This document shows, one piece after another, positions 21,850 through 34,031 of a stretch of DNA of 64,000 nt. Within the stretch, counting starts at the first letter, position 1. Each line of letters opens with the position of its first letter. A program made the position numbers and the translations under genes. The DNA comes from Chytridium lagenaria (lineage: Eukaryota; Chytridiomycota; Chytridiomycetes; Chytridiales; Chytridiaceae), in the NCBI GenBank assembly GCA_025449115.1, contig JAHLKC010000031.1, forward strand, positions 186,001-250,000, read 5' to 3'. The notes under the pieces are model-generated. The model ran no database searches. It was not told the DNA's origin and was given only the letters and a program-made list of their open reading frames with translations.

Positions 21850-23206
21850 CTTTGTTGAGGTGGATTAAATCGATCTTCGATAAGTCAACTTCTGTTTAAG
21901 GCCTGATGAGAAAGGGCTACTATGGTCTAAGATCAATAAAAACATCCAAACTTCTCTCTACGCTCTACTTTTATCACTTACCAATGATGACGTCTAAGTG
22001 GCTTTGAGTAAGGCGGTGATGGTTCTTTTCACGATACTTTCCTCAAGCACGGAGGGATGGTTTGTTCACACGACTTCACGATAATACAGAGAAATTTTAA
22101 AGGAATGATTAAAAGCTAGGTGGTGTGTGATTGGATAAGAGATTGGGTGCCATATGTTCAGGGAAATGGTCCATTGTTCCAAACTCGCGTTTTGGAACCT
22201 ATTTAATGCGTGAGTCTTTCCCGTGTACATTTCACGCGCGTGATTTTTAACCGCTTACATTTCACGCGCGTACGACTTTAACACACGCTTTAACGTTTTA
22301 ACTCGTCTGCACCTTTCTGTTAAAGAATTTGAATAGACGCTCGAAATTTTTATATTCATGTTCACCTTCCTCTATACTGTTGATTCGCGTGGTGAAGCGA
22401 TGCCACATCATCGTCGTAGTTTCATTTTGTAGGTGTGATTCAAGCACAGTAAGAGTTGTCATGTACGGAAAAAGGCGAAGGATGACATTTAGACCATTGT
22501 ATTGAACCGTTATATACATCGGTACCAAAAATAAAAAAAGAGCAGCAAAGGGCAAAGATTCTGGTAAGATTTACAGGAAAGCTACTCAATATAGAAGAAA
22601 AAAAAGCAACACATATTTGTACTAAGCGAATGGATACATGTTGCTGCCTGAATGTACGAAAGAAAAAAGAAACACGTTACATTCAACAGGAACAAAATAG
22701 TGTCAAGTGTTGGGCTTACCAAAAACCAATATCTCGTGTCATCGCAAAACATGTATATTCCGGCCAACAAGACATTTGATGCGAGGTTTCAGATGGGATT
22801 CTTAGCGTCCAATTACGGACCAGCATATTTTTGTTAGCCATATATAAGGTGTAATCTCAAAGAGTTGCGTAAGATAAGCTGTTCTTCATGATTCTTTTTG
22901 ATGAAATTGAAAGCACATTTATCGCGTCACTAATATTATTTATTTATAACCATCAGCAATTTCTCAAGATAATTTCCCTTTATTTAAATATCTCCTGTGT
23001 TTTTGTAAATAACCATAAAAAGTATTAATAATACATATGTAATAAATGTAAAAGCAATAATAATAATATAATAGGACTTACTTTGTTTTTCTCATTCCCT
23101 TTAAGAACCTGTGTCACCTAAATTTAAGGCTTTCTGGACTGTCGGACAAGCTGGATCGAATAGACAATTGAAGAGAGATAAAGTATATTTACTCCCATCA
23201 TCATCT

Positions 23207-23242
<36 letters not shown>

Positions 23243-23777
23243 AGAGCATCCAAATAAATAAATAAAAAATAATATAAAGTATTCGTAGAGGGTGGGTGCA
23301 TGAGTAAGGCCCACTGAACACTGTAGAATACGCACAAGACACCGTCGTCTCTGACTATCAGCAACTTGTCTATACTCTGGCGAGCCGTCACCTATATACC
23401 TACATACCTGCTCAATACCACCCTGGTTATATATATATATCGTGAACGGCGTCACCGCTATATAATAACGTTGGCACCAAGCCTGTTGGCTGCAAAGAGA
23501 AAAATTTGTCTTTTGGTTCTGTCGATTGCACACACCTTGGCGCACTTCATTCCACCATCCCACCTTAGCATAAACTTATTGACACCGTCATCATCGCCTA
23601 CAGCTACTCTCTCGGTCTTTGCTACAAACATTCCACACCATCTGTGAAAACGTTTCCAAAGAATTTTGAAGCAACAACTGCCCATCGCGCATCCTCCATT
23701 CACCGCCAACTCTAATCAAAAGGCAAGCTGAGAGGAAGGGATGCCAGTGGAATTCTCCCTCCTCATCACCCTACACC
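21850..23777. other. Long intergenic region
   Basis: No gene can be supported. It holds two copies of ACATTTCACGCGCGT (about 22227 and 22257), a CAT microsatellite (23207-23238), AT-rich sequence (22900-23090) and weak minus-strand frames (for example 22298-22555) with no recognisable domain. Exons of the next gene may begin in its last 200 bases. Confidence 0.5.
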
Positions 23778-26070
23778 ATGCCTTCCGCATTCCCTCCGAA
23801 ATCCCCAAACCTTAAATTACTCCGTCCATCCACTCTGCTTCAAGTCTAAAACATCGCTCTCGTTCCGACAGCAAAGAGTCCCTCATCTCCGACTCCAACG
23901 GCATCACCTCCCCCACTACCACAACAACATGTTTCTGGGTTGAAGGAAGTGTAGCTGGCATCCATCCGGTTCAAATACTGGTAGACAGACGCCTTGCACG
24001 AAGCCGTGTGAGCTATGCATTTGCTGAGAGAGCGGGCCTTCCCACGCACATTCACTCGATCGCAAAGCAGCGTGTAAAGGTTCTCATTGGTATGTTGATC
24101 GTTTGTGCGCTCGTAATCCCCGTCATGTATTTTCCTTCACCGCCTTGTTCACCCCCGCCGTCATCTCAATCTCCACCACCTTCCCGTTTACCCTCATCCG
24201 TGTAACATACTCAACCGATAGCTAATTGGAACCCTCTTCAAAACAGCTCATGACCTTCATGTCTCCGTTTCAGGAAGGACCACGCTTCAAACCGCGCTCG
24301 TCGTCCCCGATACTATTGAACCTGCAGACGTTGTTTTAGGTGCACCTTGGTGTAAAGCCGTCAACTTAAAGGCATTCAGAAAGCAGACTCGTCAGGTTCT
24401 CCCATACGGCAAATCTTATCGACGGATCTGAGGTAGAATGCACTTGAAGGTTATACCTCCACCGACCTGGTGGACTCATCGAGATCCGGAAAAACACCCA
24501 TGCAACCCCTTTGGAAGAGTGTATGCTGCTGCCTCCATTGGACCATTGACCACACGACATGCGAATCGATCGTCATTGAAGAGCAACGCGTCTAATGGAG
24601 GAAAGGAAGAATGCGTCGCGTGTCTTCCAAAACTCGAATTCGATCAATGAGTCCGGTCCTTCTGTAGAGGTGATCTACGCTCCATGTCTGTCTCGCCCAC
24701 GCATCTAATCGTCCCGTCCTCGCCTCCAATGTCTATCATGTCTCTCGAGCACGATGAACCTCAATCTCTCGATCTCCTTCACCTAGAACCCAACTCTCTC
24801 ACGAAGACTTCCACGTGCCTCCGTTACAGGGTCGACAAAGAATCCTCTGTCTCCATCATTATCTCCTCAAATGACTCGAAGCCTTTCTGACCGAGGACCT
24901 AGCAGTTACATCTTACCGCGTGCACACACTCAACCGTCACCTTCTCTTCGTCCCCAACACTCTGCTGACCGTATTCTCGGAGCGAAACCCACCGCCAGGC
25001 ATTTGTGGACTTCGTTTACAGCAGACGAGCAATCCGACGCTACTGTCGTTGAATTCCGAAGGAGACCGGTCTCATGACGGAGGTGTCGTGGTATCTTCAC
25101 CGTTGACTCGCCCAACCGATTTCGACGCTGACGAAGACAACGAGATGACCGTCACCGTAAGAAACGGGCAGGACGAAGATATTTCGGAAGAGGACGACGA
25201 AGATGGAAGAATGGGAATCTGTTTGGGCTAAACAAAGGGAACGTCCCGTCTTAACCCCTACCCGACTCCTATCTTCCTCGTCAAACACTCACATACCCGT
25301 CCCAGCGCCGCGCCATCAATATCAATTCCTACAGTCCATCACCTTCTCCCACTCCTTCCTCCTTCAGCGTCGCCATGTCTCAATCGCCCGTCCCCTCCTT
25401 CTCATCCATCCATGTTCCCACAGGCTCTGGTAGCCAAGTCGCACGGATGAGCATGAACTTTAACATGAAAAGAAATTCATCCAGTGGAGCCTTATCCGGT
25501 TCTGCGCAACCTTGGATCATCTCGCCGCCTTCCGTCTCTGAACTCACAATGATTACACCAGCCTCTCTCCTCCAACTATCAACCGTCGTCAAAATAACCG
25601 CAGACGTTCATCTTTTGATGGAAGCGACCTTCATTTGTTTAAAGCCAGCAGGAATCAAGTGGAAAGGTCGCCCCATGTCTGTCGCTCTTGTCCCGTCGTC
25701 TTCCTCCTCCACGCTCTTTCACACCACATCAAACTCCTCTTCATCAGTCTCTTCCACCACCTCCTCAACATCACAACCCCAACACGGCTCATTCCTCGGT
25801 CTTCGGTTTAAATCTAAACGAACCGCGCTCTTTCTTTCGAAAGAAGGTCCCTCCCACTCTTCTAATGACGACATGAGCGATGCATCCACGTCACGATCGA
25901 CGCATCGTCTTTCAGGCGTATTTGGTTCTAGTGCTAGCGCGGAAAGATCGTCATCCCTTCCGAGGTCTTCAGGAAATCGAGGGCCGGTAAGCCCAGCAAA
26001 GAGAATGTCAGGATTATTTGGCGGTGGTAGAGAGAAGGAACCCAATGGTGTGTCCTCCCAATTCACTTGA
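23778..26070 (+). CDS. Multi-exon gene with a possible retropepsin-like segment and a Ser-rich C-terminus (model uncertain)
   Basis: Coding-like pieces in several frames. 23850-24092 reads CFWVEGSVAGIHPVQILVDR then SYAFAERAGLPTHIHSIAK. After a likely intron, about 24276-24430 reads TTLQTALVVPDTIEPADVVL then GAPWCKAVNLKAF. The pair resembles an aspartic-protease-like fold of the gag-protease kind (substrate strand plus VVLGAPW), though the D-T/S-G motif is VDRR. Acidic sequence follows (EDISEEDDEDG, 25180). The last frame, 25375-26070, is Ser-rich with repeated RLSGVFG/RMSGLFG. Start, intron structure and unity of the gene are not certain; it may be two genes. Confidence 0.4.
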
Positions 26071-26516
26071 AACCTTGCAAAACGCCATCTGCCATCGCGC
26101 TCGTCACACTTTTTCCAACCCTTGTATGATTTTACTGAATGCTTTTATTGGTCCCGCCCCTTTTTTCCCCGCACCACCTCCACACTTTTCTGTGTGATTT
26201 CCACCAGTTTACCGCATATTTGAGTGACGTGACTCTTTACAGTTCTCTGATATACCCAAGTTTTCGGATTTGTATGTTTGCCCTCATCTGTATTTGGGGC
26301 GAAAAGGAGTTCTTTTGTAGATATGTTAAGAGTCAATATGGATTTGCTCTGGTCGCTCTAGAGCTGGCTCTGTTTTTGCCACCAAATGTTTTTTAGCTTT
26401 TGTATAATTGTAGATTCATTGTGTATATCATATTCGAAGTAAGGCAGAGAGCGACATATATTTTAAACAGATTTCTTTGCACGTTGAGCACGTCAAAACA
26501 TTTGACCCTTTCCTTA

Positions 26517-27354
26517 TCACTTTTCGGTGTACACATTCGTGACAGCCGCGCCAACAACCGCCGCCAAAAGCGCGCCATCCTTCGACTCTGCCACAACTCT
26601 CAACAACGCCTCAAATCGTTTCCGGTCTATCGCAATCGCCGAACGTCCACTCACCATGGGTCGCGATGGATCCTTCAACAAGCCTCCTGGCTCTCCTTTC
26701 GTCACCCTCCGCAACGTTTGTTCGCCTCGAAGAATACGTTGAGCTTCTAAAGGATTCATGGATAGACCTTTAAGATGTCCGGCGCGAGATATGACGTATT
26801 TGAGACCGACTGAGAAGGGGTGAGAGTCTTCGAGGATGTCAAAGTGCGTGAGTTCGGGACGGAGGGTGAGACGGTAGATGGGGATGGATTTGATGAGGTT
26901 TTTAGATGTTGGTTTGAATGAGGATAGAGGTGTGTGGATAAGAGTGCCTGGTAGAGTCTTTTCGAATGTTACAGGTGCAAACGGGCGGTATGATGATTAC
27001 CTCGACAAAGGGGGAGGTGTCGATTGGCGAGCAAATGCGGATGACGCAACCTACGGGTGTCAGCAGAAAACAAGGGGTTTGGTTACCTTTCCAAGCGTGT
27101 TGGTGGAGGTACATGGGGAGGAGGTGTGTGGGGTCTGGTATCACTAGAACGAATGCGGATACGACGCCGCGGTATCGGGAAAAGGCGTTGACGGCGACAG
27201 GGATGGCGACGTTGTTTGTTTGAGAGTGACCGGTGGATTCGGAACGCGATGATCGAGATGATGGTGGGAGTGGGATGGGGGTTGAGGTGGGTTTGGTGAC
27301 GGGATGGAAGTTGGGACCATCCCAGAGGAGGAAGAGACGGTGGAAGTCAGACAT
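26517..27354 (-). CDS. Protein of unknown function
   Basis: Starts at 27354 with MSDFHRLFLLWDGPNFHPV. Conserved-looking text continues (VNAFSRYRGVVSAFVLVIP, then HACWKG-like and CFLLTPVGCVIRICSP) to about 26970. One frame change near 26950 leads to PIYRLTLRPELTHFDILED and the C-terminus, which ends KDGALLAAVVGAAVTNVYTEK. The total would be about 270 residues. The C-terminal Ala/Gly/Val stretch might be a membrane or packing helix. I do not recognise the family. It is divergent from the P5 ATPase gene across a 660-base intergenic stretch (27355-28014). Confidence 0.5.
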
Positions 27355-28014
27355 GTGGTTTTTGGTTTTTGAAAAAGGTTTTTCTCACGGCTGCTGTTAA
27401 TTATATCCATGTGTTTTCTCCCCTTCATTATTATTGTCCTTCAAGATACCTAGGAAGGTTTTGAAATTTAAAACGTTGCTCACATGAAGCAATGGAGTGT
27501 ATTGTTGAAAGGACGGGGACCTTGACAATTTGACATGTCCGTCCCTCTGCCTAGAACGAGCCCACTCACCACGTCGATGACCTACCCAACCTAGTCCTAC
27601 ACCATTCACTCACTCTCCGACACCAATAATACACCCACAACAAGGAATATAAGAAAAACAAAAAAAAAAGTGTCAATCCCATTGATAGCAACCACATCGG
27701 CTGACAGAGTCAAGCGACCTTGACGACCACCCTCACAACTCAACCCATAAGAAAGCGCTGCGTTGGAAGTAGTCAAAAAAAATCAACTGAAAACACACCC
27801 GAAAACGACCAACCCAGGTTTATTCTGTGAAGGGCTGTGGCGTACCGGCAGAGAATGCAAAAGAAGAAAAAGGGGGTGTAGAACGACAAAGACAGAGATT
27901 GGGACCGTTGTTTTCAACTGATATTATCAAAAATCGGAAAGTTCTTTGCTACAGGAAACCGGGCTCGCATCCATCAGTGAGGAAGTTTAATAAAGGAAGT
28001 CCGCCTCCTTCATC
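27355..28014. other. Divergent intergenic region
   Basis: Lies between the starts of the genes at 26517-27354 (-) and 28015-32803 (+), so it should hold both promoters. A-rich tracts occur near 27655-27670 and 27775-27785. No gene is seen. Confidence 0.5.
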
Positions 28015-31000
28015 ATGGTCAAGGATGATGCTCATAAACAACTTTCTGACATGGACGAGTCACCTCGAATCCCACCATCTGCGTCCACCCAGAATCTCGT
28101 TCATCGTTCCAACCCGACACTCTCCGACGGTTTCACCTCAAGCGATCCCACATACCTTCCATTAGAGTATACCTCGATCAGTGCCTACAAGACCTTCCTT
28201 CCGGGAGTCATCGCCTTTTACGTCCTCTCGGTGCTTAGCCTTGGGATTCTTCCCATCGTCGCGTTCAGGATAGTTAAAGTGAGGGTTTGGTTGACCAGGA
28301 AGGCTGTGACGAGTTTTGTGGATGCGGAGTGGGTTCTTGTGAATACACATAAGGGGGCGTATGAAGAGGTTCCTGTGATGAGGATCCAGGCACCATTGAA
28401 TAATGGTGGTGTTGGGGTTTTGTTTGGGGAAGAAGGGGAGGAGGTTCTGGGGGTTGATGTAGATGGTGTTGTGGAGGAAGGTCGGGGTGTGTTTATGTAT
28501 TTTGAGTATAAAAAGCAGAGATACGTCTATAGAAATTCGGTCATGTCGTTTGTGGTGAGTTCCCGTTATTGTTTCAGCAAGGTTTTAGATGCTGATGTTT
28601 ATGTTTTAGAGGATGAACGGAAGGTTGTTTATGGGTTCACTCAAGTTCATGGGTTGAGATCTGGAATGACGATTTCAGATGCGGCATGTGTTTTGGATAG
28701 AAATGGACCGAACCAGATTCACATAGATTCGATTCCTATCGGTATAATGCTCGTCGACAAATCTCGCAGCCGTTCTACCTGTTCCAGTTTGCGTCTGTTA
28801 TAATCTGTAAGATTTCCTTTGCTAGCTTCGTGATTTAGTGGACGGAAAAGTACTGAATTGTTTGGAAATACAGGGTTTTTCCAGGACTACACGGCTTACG
28901 CTCTCATCATCCTCATGATGAGCTTTCTTTCCATCATCTGGGAGATCTTCACCGCAAAGACCAACGAAAAGTCTTTAAGAGACCTCGCCACGTCATCACC
29001 CACAGTCTCAACCTCATCCACTCCCTCCATCTCAGCCTCCCGCGCATCCATCCTGACAACCGACGTCTCAACCACGACAATAACTCTCCAACGTCCCAAA
29101 AACCCCTGCACCGTCCTCCGCGATGGCCGTCCGACCGAAATAGACGTGACCCAACTCGTCGTTGGAGATGCCGTCATCCTCGACACCCCCAACATCAACG
29201 CGGTCGCCGATATGGTGATTGTTCAAGGTGGTGTTGTCGTGGATGAAAGCAGTTTAACTGGGGAAGCGACGCCCGTGTATAAATTTCCTTTGCCGGTTGT
29301 CGAGGCGGGATTCGGGAGGACGCCGGGAGAGGGGTATAGTCCCGAGAGAAATAAAGGGAGCACGGTGTTTGGGGGGTCCAAGATATTGGAGTTGAAGCCG
29401 GCGAAACATGTGCTGGCGAGACCTGGGGAGGATTGGGTGAAGGTTGTGGGGATTGTGACGGCGACGGGGTTTTATTCAACGAGGGGGGAGTTGTTTAGGA
29501 GTATTTTGTTTCCAAAGGAGTTGGTGAGTTTTTGTGCCATTTTTTTCGGGAGAAGCTCATTCTGTGTTTCTAGGATTTCAAGTTTTACAAGGATTCGTTC
29601 AAGTTTATTGCAGCTTTGAGTTTCGTTGCGTTGCTTGCTTTTATTAATAGAGTCGTGAATGGGTGAGTCGTTGTTTGGCAGATCCTGATCGATATTGATA
29701 TCACTACATTTGAATACTACAGTCTTGCTCGAGACCTTCCTACATTTTGGGTGTTGGTAACGTCTTTGGATCTTATCACCATTGCAGGTACGGTCTTTTG
29801 CTTAACTTCATGTCCACCCTTTTGATTACTTACACAACATCACAGTCCCTCCCGCCCTCCCGCTCATCCTCACAGTCGGAATAGGCATGGCCCTTCAACG
29901 CCTAAAACTCCAAAACATCTTTTGCATTTCTCCAGTAAGTCCCCAACCCCCGCTGTCTCAACCTCTGACCCCCAACAAGGAACGTATCAATTACGCCGGT
30001 CGCATCGACGTCTTTTGCTGGGATAAAACCGGCACCCTCACCACCCCTCGTCTAACATGGGCAGGTCTGGACGCCTCCACCACAACACCCCCAACAGAAC
30101 GTCCCAGCACATCTTCCACCACCTCCCCATCTCAAGGTCCTTACCTTGAAGGCCATCGCCAGACATTCGGAGAAGACCACGCCAACCTTGAACGCGCTGT
30201 CGCCGTATGTCACACGCTCAACGAGATTCAGGGTGAACTTTTGGCCCACCTTTAGAAATCGAGCTGTTCAACGCCACGAAATGGAAAATGGTGCAAGACG
30301 AACATCAATTAAACACTTTAACCACATCATGGGGATTAGAACCTATTCACCCCATCGCCATGTTCATCCCGCCCGATCTCTCATCCACAGATCTCCCAGA
30401 AATCATCACAACCCACCCTCCTCATTCCAAATCTCGCGTCCTTCCACAAACCTCCAAACAACATCACCCCTCCTCGTCTTAAAACGTTACGAATTTGACG
30501 CCCAACTTCAACGATGTTCCGTCGTTTTCCGTACCCGCTCCACTGTCATGGCCTGTGTGAAGGGCTCCCCTGAATCCGTGTTAAGGGTATGTCAACCCGC
30601 GAGCGTGCCGAGACGGTATCATGAGACGTATACGCGGTATGCTGCAAAGGGGTATTATGTGTTGGCGGTGGCAGAACGGGTGATGAAGGACTGGAGTGTG
30701 GGAGTGAAGAGGGAGGGGGTTGAGCGGGAGATGAGATTTTTGGGGTTCGTGATGTTGATGAATCCGTTAAAGCCGGAGAGTGAGGCGGTGGTCAGTGTTT
30801 TGGGGAAGCGGGGATTCGGTCTGTCATTATGTGAGTTGGTTCTACTTGTGTATGAGTGAGTGCCTGAGTGGTGACTAATCATGATATGTTTATTTGTTCT
30901 AGAACGGGAGATGGGTCCATGACGGCAATCAGCGTATGCCGTGAGCTCGATATATGTAGTAATGTTATCCTGATCGATATATTTGACCATGGGCTCGGTT

Positions 31001-32803
31001 TTCAGCGACTCAAAGACGATTCAAATCACGTCCGACAAGATAAAGAGGTGGTGGTATCCCAAGAAAAGGTCCCAATTTTGGAAGGCGAAAGCAGAGACAG
31101 GGAAGCGGATACGGGTGATTTCGATGAAGACGAGATGGAATTCTACGACAGTGGATCTCACCAAAACCTCACTGAAAGAACACCCCCTATGATTCAAACG
31201 AAATTGCCAGCATCTCTCACGATATCAAACGGGATATCCAAGACTGCCAAGATATCAACCCCGACTCTTACATCAGCGCTCTCGTTTCCTATTGAAGAGT
31301 TGGGTCGAACCATTGCAACTCTTGAAACGTCTGAACGATGGGAGATGGCGATCACGGGTGCCGCGCTTGACGCCATGACGGGTGGGAATTTTGAAGATGG
31401 GTTTTTGGATTGGGTGGTTTGGAGGTGTAGTCTTTTCGCGAGGATGAAACCTGGGCATAAGAGTTGGATTGTAGAGCGATTGATTCGACAGGGAAGGTAT
31501 GTGGGGATGTGTGGAGATGGTGAGTGGCTTTTACCCTAATTTTTATTTGGTGATCGACTTATGGTTGTGGGTAGGTGCGAACGATACGGGAGCACTGAAG
31601 GCTGCGCATGTGGGATTGGCGTTGTCGGATTCCGAGGCTTCGATTGTGGCGCCGTTTACTTCAGTGCAGAGAAGGGTTTCGGATGTGATTAAACTTGTGG
31701 CGGAGGGTCGGTGCGCCTTGGATACGAGTTTCATTGCGTTCAAGGTATCAAAAGCTATTTTCTTTCTCCACTCGTCTAACTTTATACAAAAAAGTATATG
31801 TTTATGTACCCCATTGTTCAACTCACCATGGTCGCCACCTTGAACCAAATGGGTTCCGGTCTCTCCAACAACCAATTTCTATTTGACGACATGGCCATTG
31901 TACTTGTTCTCGCGATTCTGATGCTCCGGTCCTCAAGTTCCCCCAAACTGGGTGCATCAAGGCCCACAGATAACCTGTTTTCACCGATCGTGTTGGCGAG
32001 TATTTTCGGACACGTCTTTATTTGCGTAGGGTTTTTCGCGGCAAATGTCGCGTCGCTTTATGATCAACCTTGGTATTGTGCGATTTGGAAGGCGAAAGTG
32101 GGGGTGGATGAAACGACGTGGTTACCAAAGAATGCGTCTGCGCCGTATAATGAAACGTATCCGTGCTATTTGTAAGTTATTTGGTGTTTTGTTGCTATGA
32201 GTGTTATCTAACATTTTTCAAATCCATAGCATTGACCCGACCACTGATGTGACGGGATCGAATCTTGTGACAACGCATGAAAACACGGCAATATGGTTAT
32301 TCACGCATTTCCAATTCGCCATTCTCGCTCTCGTCTTTTGTTTCTCATCACCACACCGTCGTCCAGCATGGACAAATCTTTCCTTCATCACCTACCTTCT
32401 CGTCTGTCTCATCTGTCTCGCTGGCATGCTCCTCCTCTCGGACGATGAGCTCGGGTTCGCCCAATTTGCGCTCCTTTTCAACATTCGTGAGGGTGTTCCA
32501 CGTGTCTTCCGTGTTGGTGTGTTGGTGTTGGCGGTATGCAATGCGGCGGTGTCGTTGTTGTGGGAGGTTGTTGTGGTGGATCGGGTTGTTAGGTTATGGG
32601 TTTTAAAGAGAGAGGAGAAGGAGAGAGAAGCGGAGGTGAGAAAAATGAATGGGAAGGCGGGGATTACATTGCAGGACGGGATGACATCGATGAGAAAGCT
32701 GAAGGTGAGGTTGGATATGGCAGCGGCGATGAGGGCGGCGGCGTCTTGGGAAAATGTGGCGGAACAAAAGAGGTTTTCGCAGCAGGGAAGACGGGAGTGG
32801 TGA
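28015..32803 (+). CDS. P5B-type ATPase (ATP13A2/YPK9-like transporter)
   Basis: Ten exons: 28015-28806, 28874-29523, 29574-29662, 29723-29787, 29846-29934, 29980-30830, 30903-31519, 31575-31744, 31795-32171, 32230-32803. P-type motifs: actuator VDESSLTGEATPV; P5 signature PPALP in the fourth membrane helix (29849 on); phosphorylation site DKTGTLT (30022); nucleotide-binding KGSPESV; hinge GDGANDTGALKAA, formed across an intron; then C-terminal membrane helices. PPALP rather than PPELP marks P5B, the lysosomal/vacuolar polyamine exporter group. Frameshifts near 28760, 30245, 30460 and 30812 are single-base and mostly at homopolymers, and the flanking text is well conserved, so sequence error is likelier than decay. 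It would act in vacuolar or endosomal membranes. Confidence 0.9.
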
Positions 32804-33667
32804 AAAACGTGTGGTCTGTTGGTTGGCACCCCTTTTGTTTACATATTGCCTTTTGAATGTTTTGAAACAACGTACCTTTTTTGTTTGAAAGCAGCTGTGC
32901 ACTATTCTTTTCCCCATATATACTCGTACCTTTATCATTTTATAATTTTTGTTATGGTTTTTATTCTCTTGAAAGTAATCACAAACAGTTAAAATGCTTT
33001 AGACTTTTATAATTTAATCGAAGACACCTTTGTTTACCTGCCTCTTCCCATATCTGGATAATTAAGCTCTACTCCACGTGGGGAACTTGCAATGACGTCA
33101 TCATCGACATGCACGAAGATTCTGACAATTCCATATTTCTCGCTCCAATGTAATACAATGGTTACATATTTGATCGGAAAACTCTCAAGGTTGAGAACTT
33201 ACCAACTTCTCAGCTTCCGTCGAACGTTGCCGTTCAACGAATGCCGATCCGGAGGATAGGAGGGGAGGGGTGGGGTTAGCCCATTAAGATAAAGTTGTAT
33301 TCATAAATAAAGTAAGACCGGTGGTGTCTCAAACACCTGTCCGGAGGCAAGACAAGATCGCGGAAGGAATTCGTGTTTCTTTGTCCTTGTTTCCCTTATA
33401 TTTCCTCATACGTACCTATTAATAATAATATAGTTGAACAACAATGACAAGTTTGATGGTAAAGGACGGCGAGATTGATGCTGGAAAGAAAAAGTCCGTT
33501 GACGACGGTCATCAGTGCGGAAAAGAGATCAAGGACGATAAGGCAGTTATAACTTATAATATGGTTGAGATGGGTGTTTTTTTATTTGATGAAGGTTTGG
33601 AGGGTGAAGCCATCCCCTCGATGACGTGTTCCATAATAAAAATAATAATAAATAAAAGCCGGGTGTC

Positions 33668-33712
33668 CTCTTGGGAATACCCAAGAGCTGTCCTCTTGGG
33701 AATACCCAAGAG
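33668..33712. repeat. Two tandem perfect hairpins (25 bp unit)
   Basis: CTCTTGGGAATACCCAAGAG occurs at 33668-33687 and again at 33693-33712, each an 8 bp stem with a 4-base loop, and each followed by CTGTC. It marks the left side of the block that carries the GC-rich palindromes. Confidence 0.85.
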
Positions 33713-33899
33713 CTGTCGGTTTTTTTTGTCCTCTGTCTGTCATGAATCTCGTCCAATCATCATGGAGCTGTATTTTAACCACATCTACTTTCTACCTAGA
33801 TTTAAATAAAGCTCATTCATTGGCTCTCATATCATTTTTAAACTTTGAAATAACCTGTTAACCTTGTACTACCTGTGTACCACGTTCGTGTAACCTCAC

Positions 33900-33916
33900 C
33901 TCCCGTCCCGGGAGCT
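33900..33916 (-). repeat. GC-rich palindrome, minus orientation
   Basis: CTCCCGTCCCGGGAGCT, the reverse complement of the GCTCCCGGGACGGGAG form in the Helitron gene. It lies just past the 3' end of the minus-strand gene at 34032-35414. Confidence 0.75.
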
Positions 33917-34031
33917 ACTTTATTTTTGGTTTTCATTCCGATATTTTAATAATAAAATCGACTTAACACATTTTAACTTGGGTCTTTTATTATATATCAC
34001 ATTTATGAGGCTCTAAATCATGCCCAATCTG

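Larger units (their letters stand above)
32804..34031. other. Intergenic region with paired hairpins
   Basis: Holds the 3' UTR of the ATPase gene, then AT-rich sequence. A plus-strand frame at 33444-33809 (MTSLMVKDGEIDAGKKK) has a plausible start, but its second half reads through the hairpin pair at 33668-33712, so I do not call it a gene. A palindrome of the GC-rich family lies at 33900-33916. Confidence 0.5.

Noticed and set aside
28554..28615. Short intron after SVMSFV in the ATPase (GTGAGT donor at 28555)
   Set aside because: No acceptor restores the downstream frame, while reading through stays open into VLDADVYVLEDERKVVYGF.
28015..32803. Calling the P5B ATPase a pseudogene because of frame breaks
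   Set aside because: All catalytic motifs and splice sites are intact, the breaks are single-base, and the LTR pair shows the same homopolymer error pattern.
33444..33809. 121-residue plus-strand gene
   Set aside because: Its second half translates the tandem hairpins at 33668-33712, with no conserved domain or codon signal.
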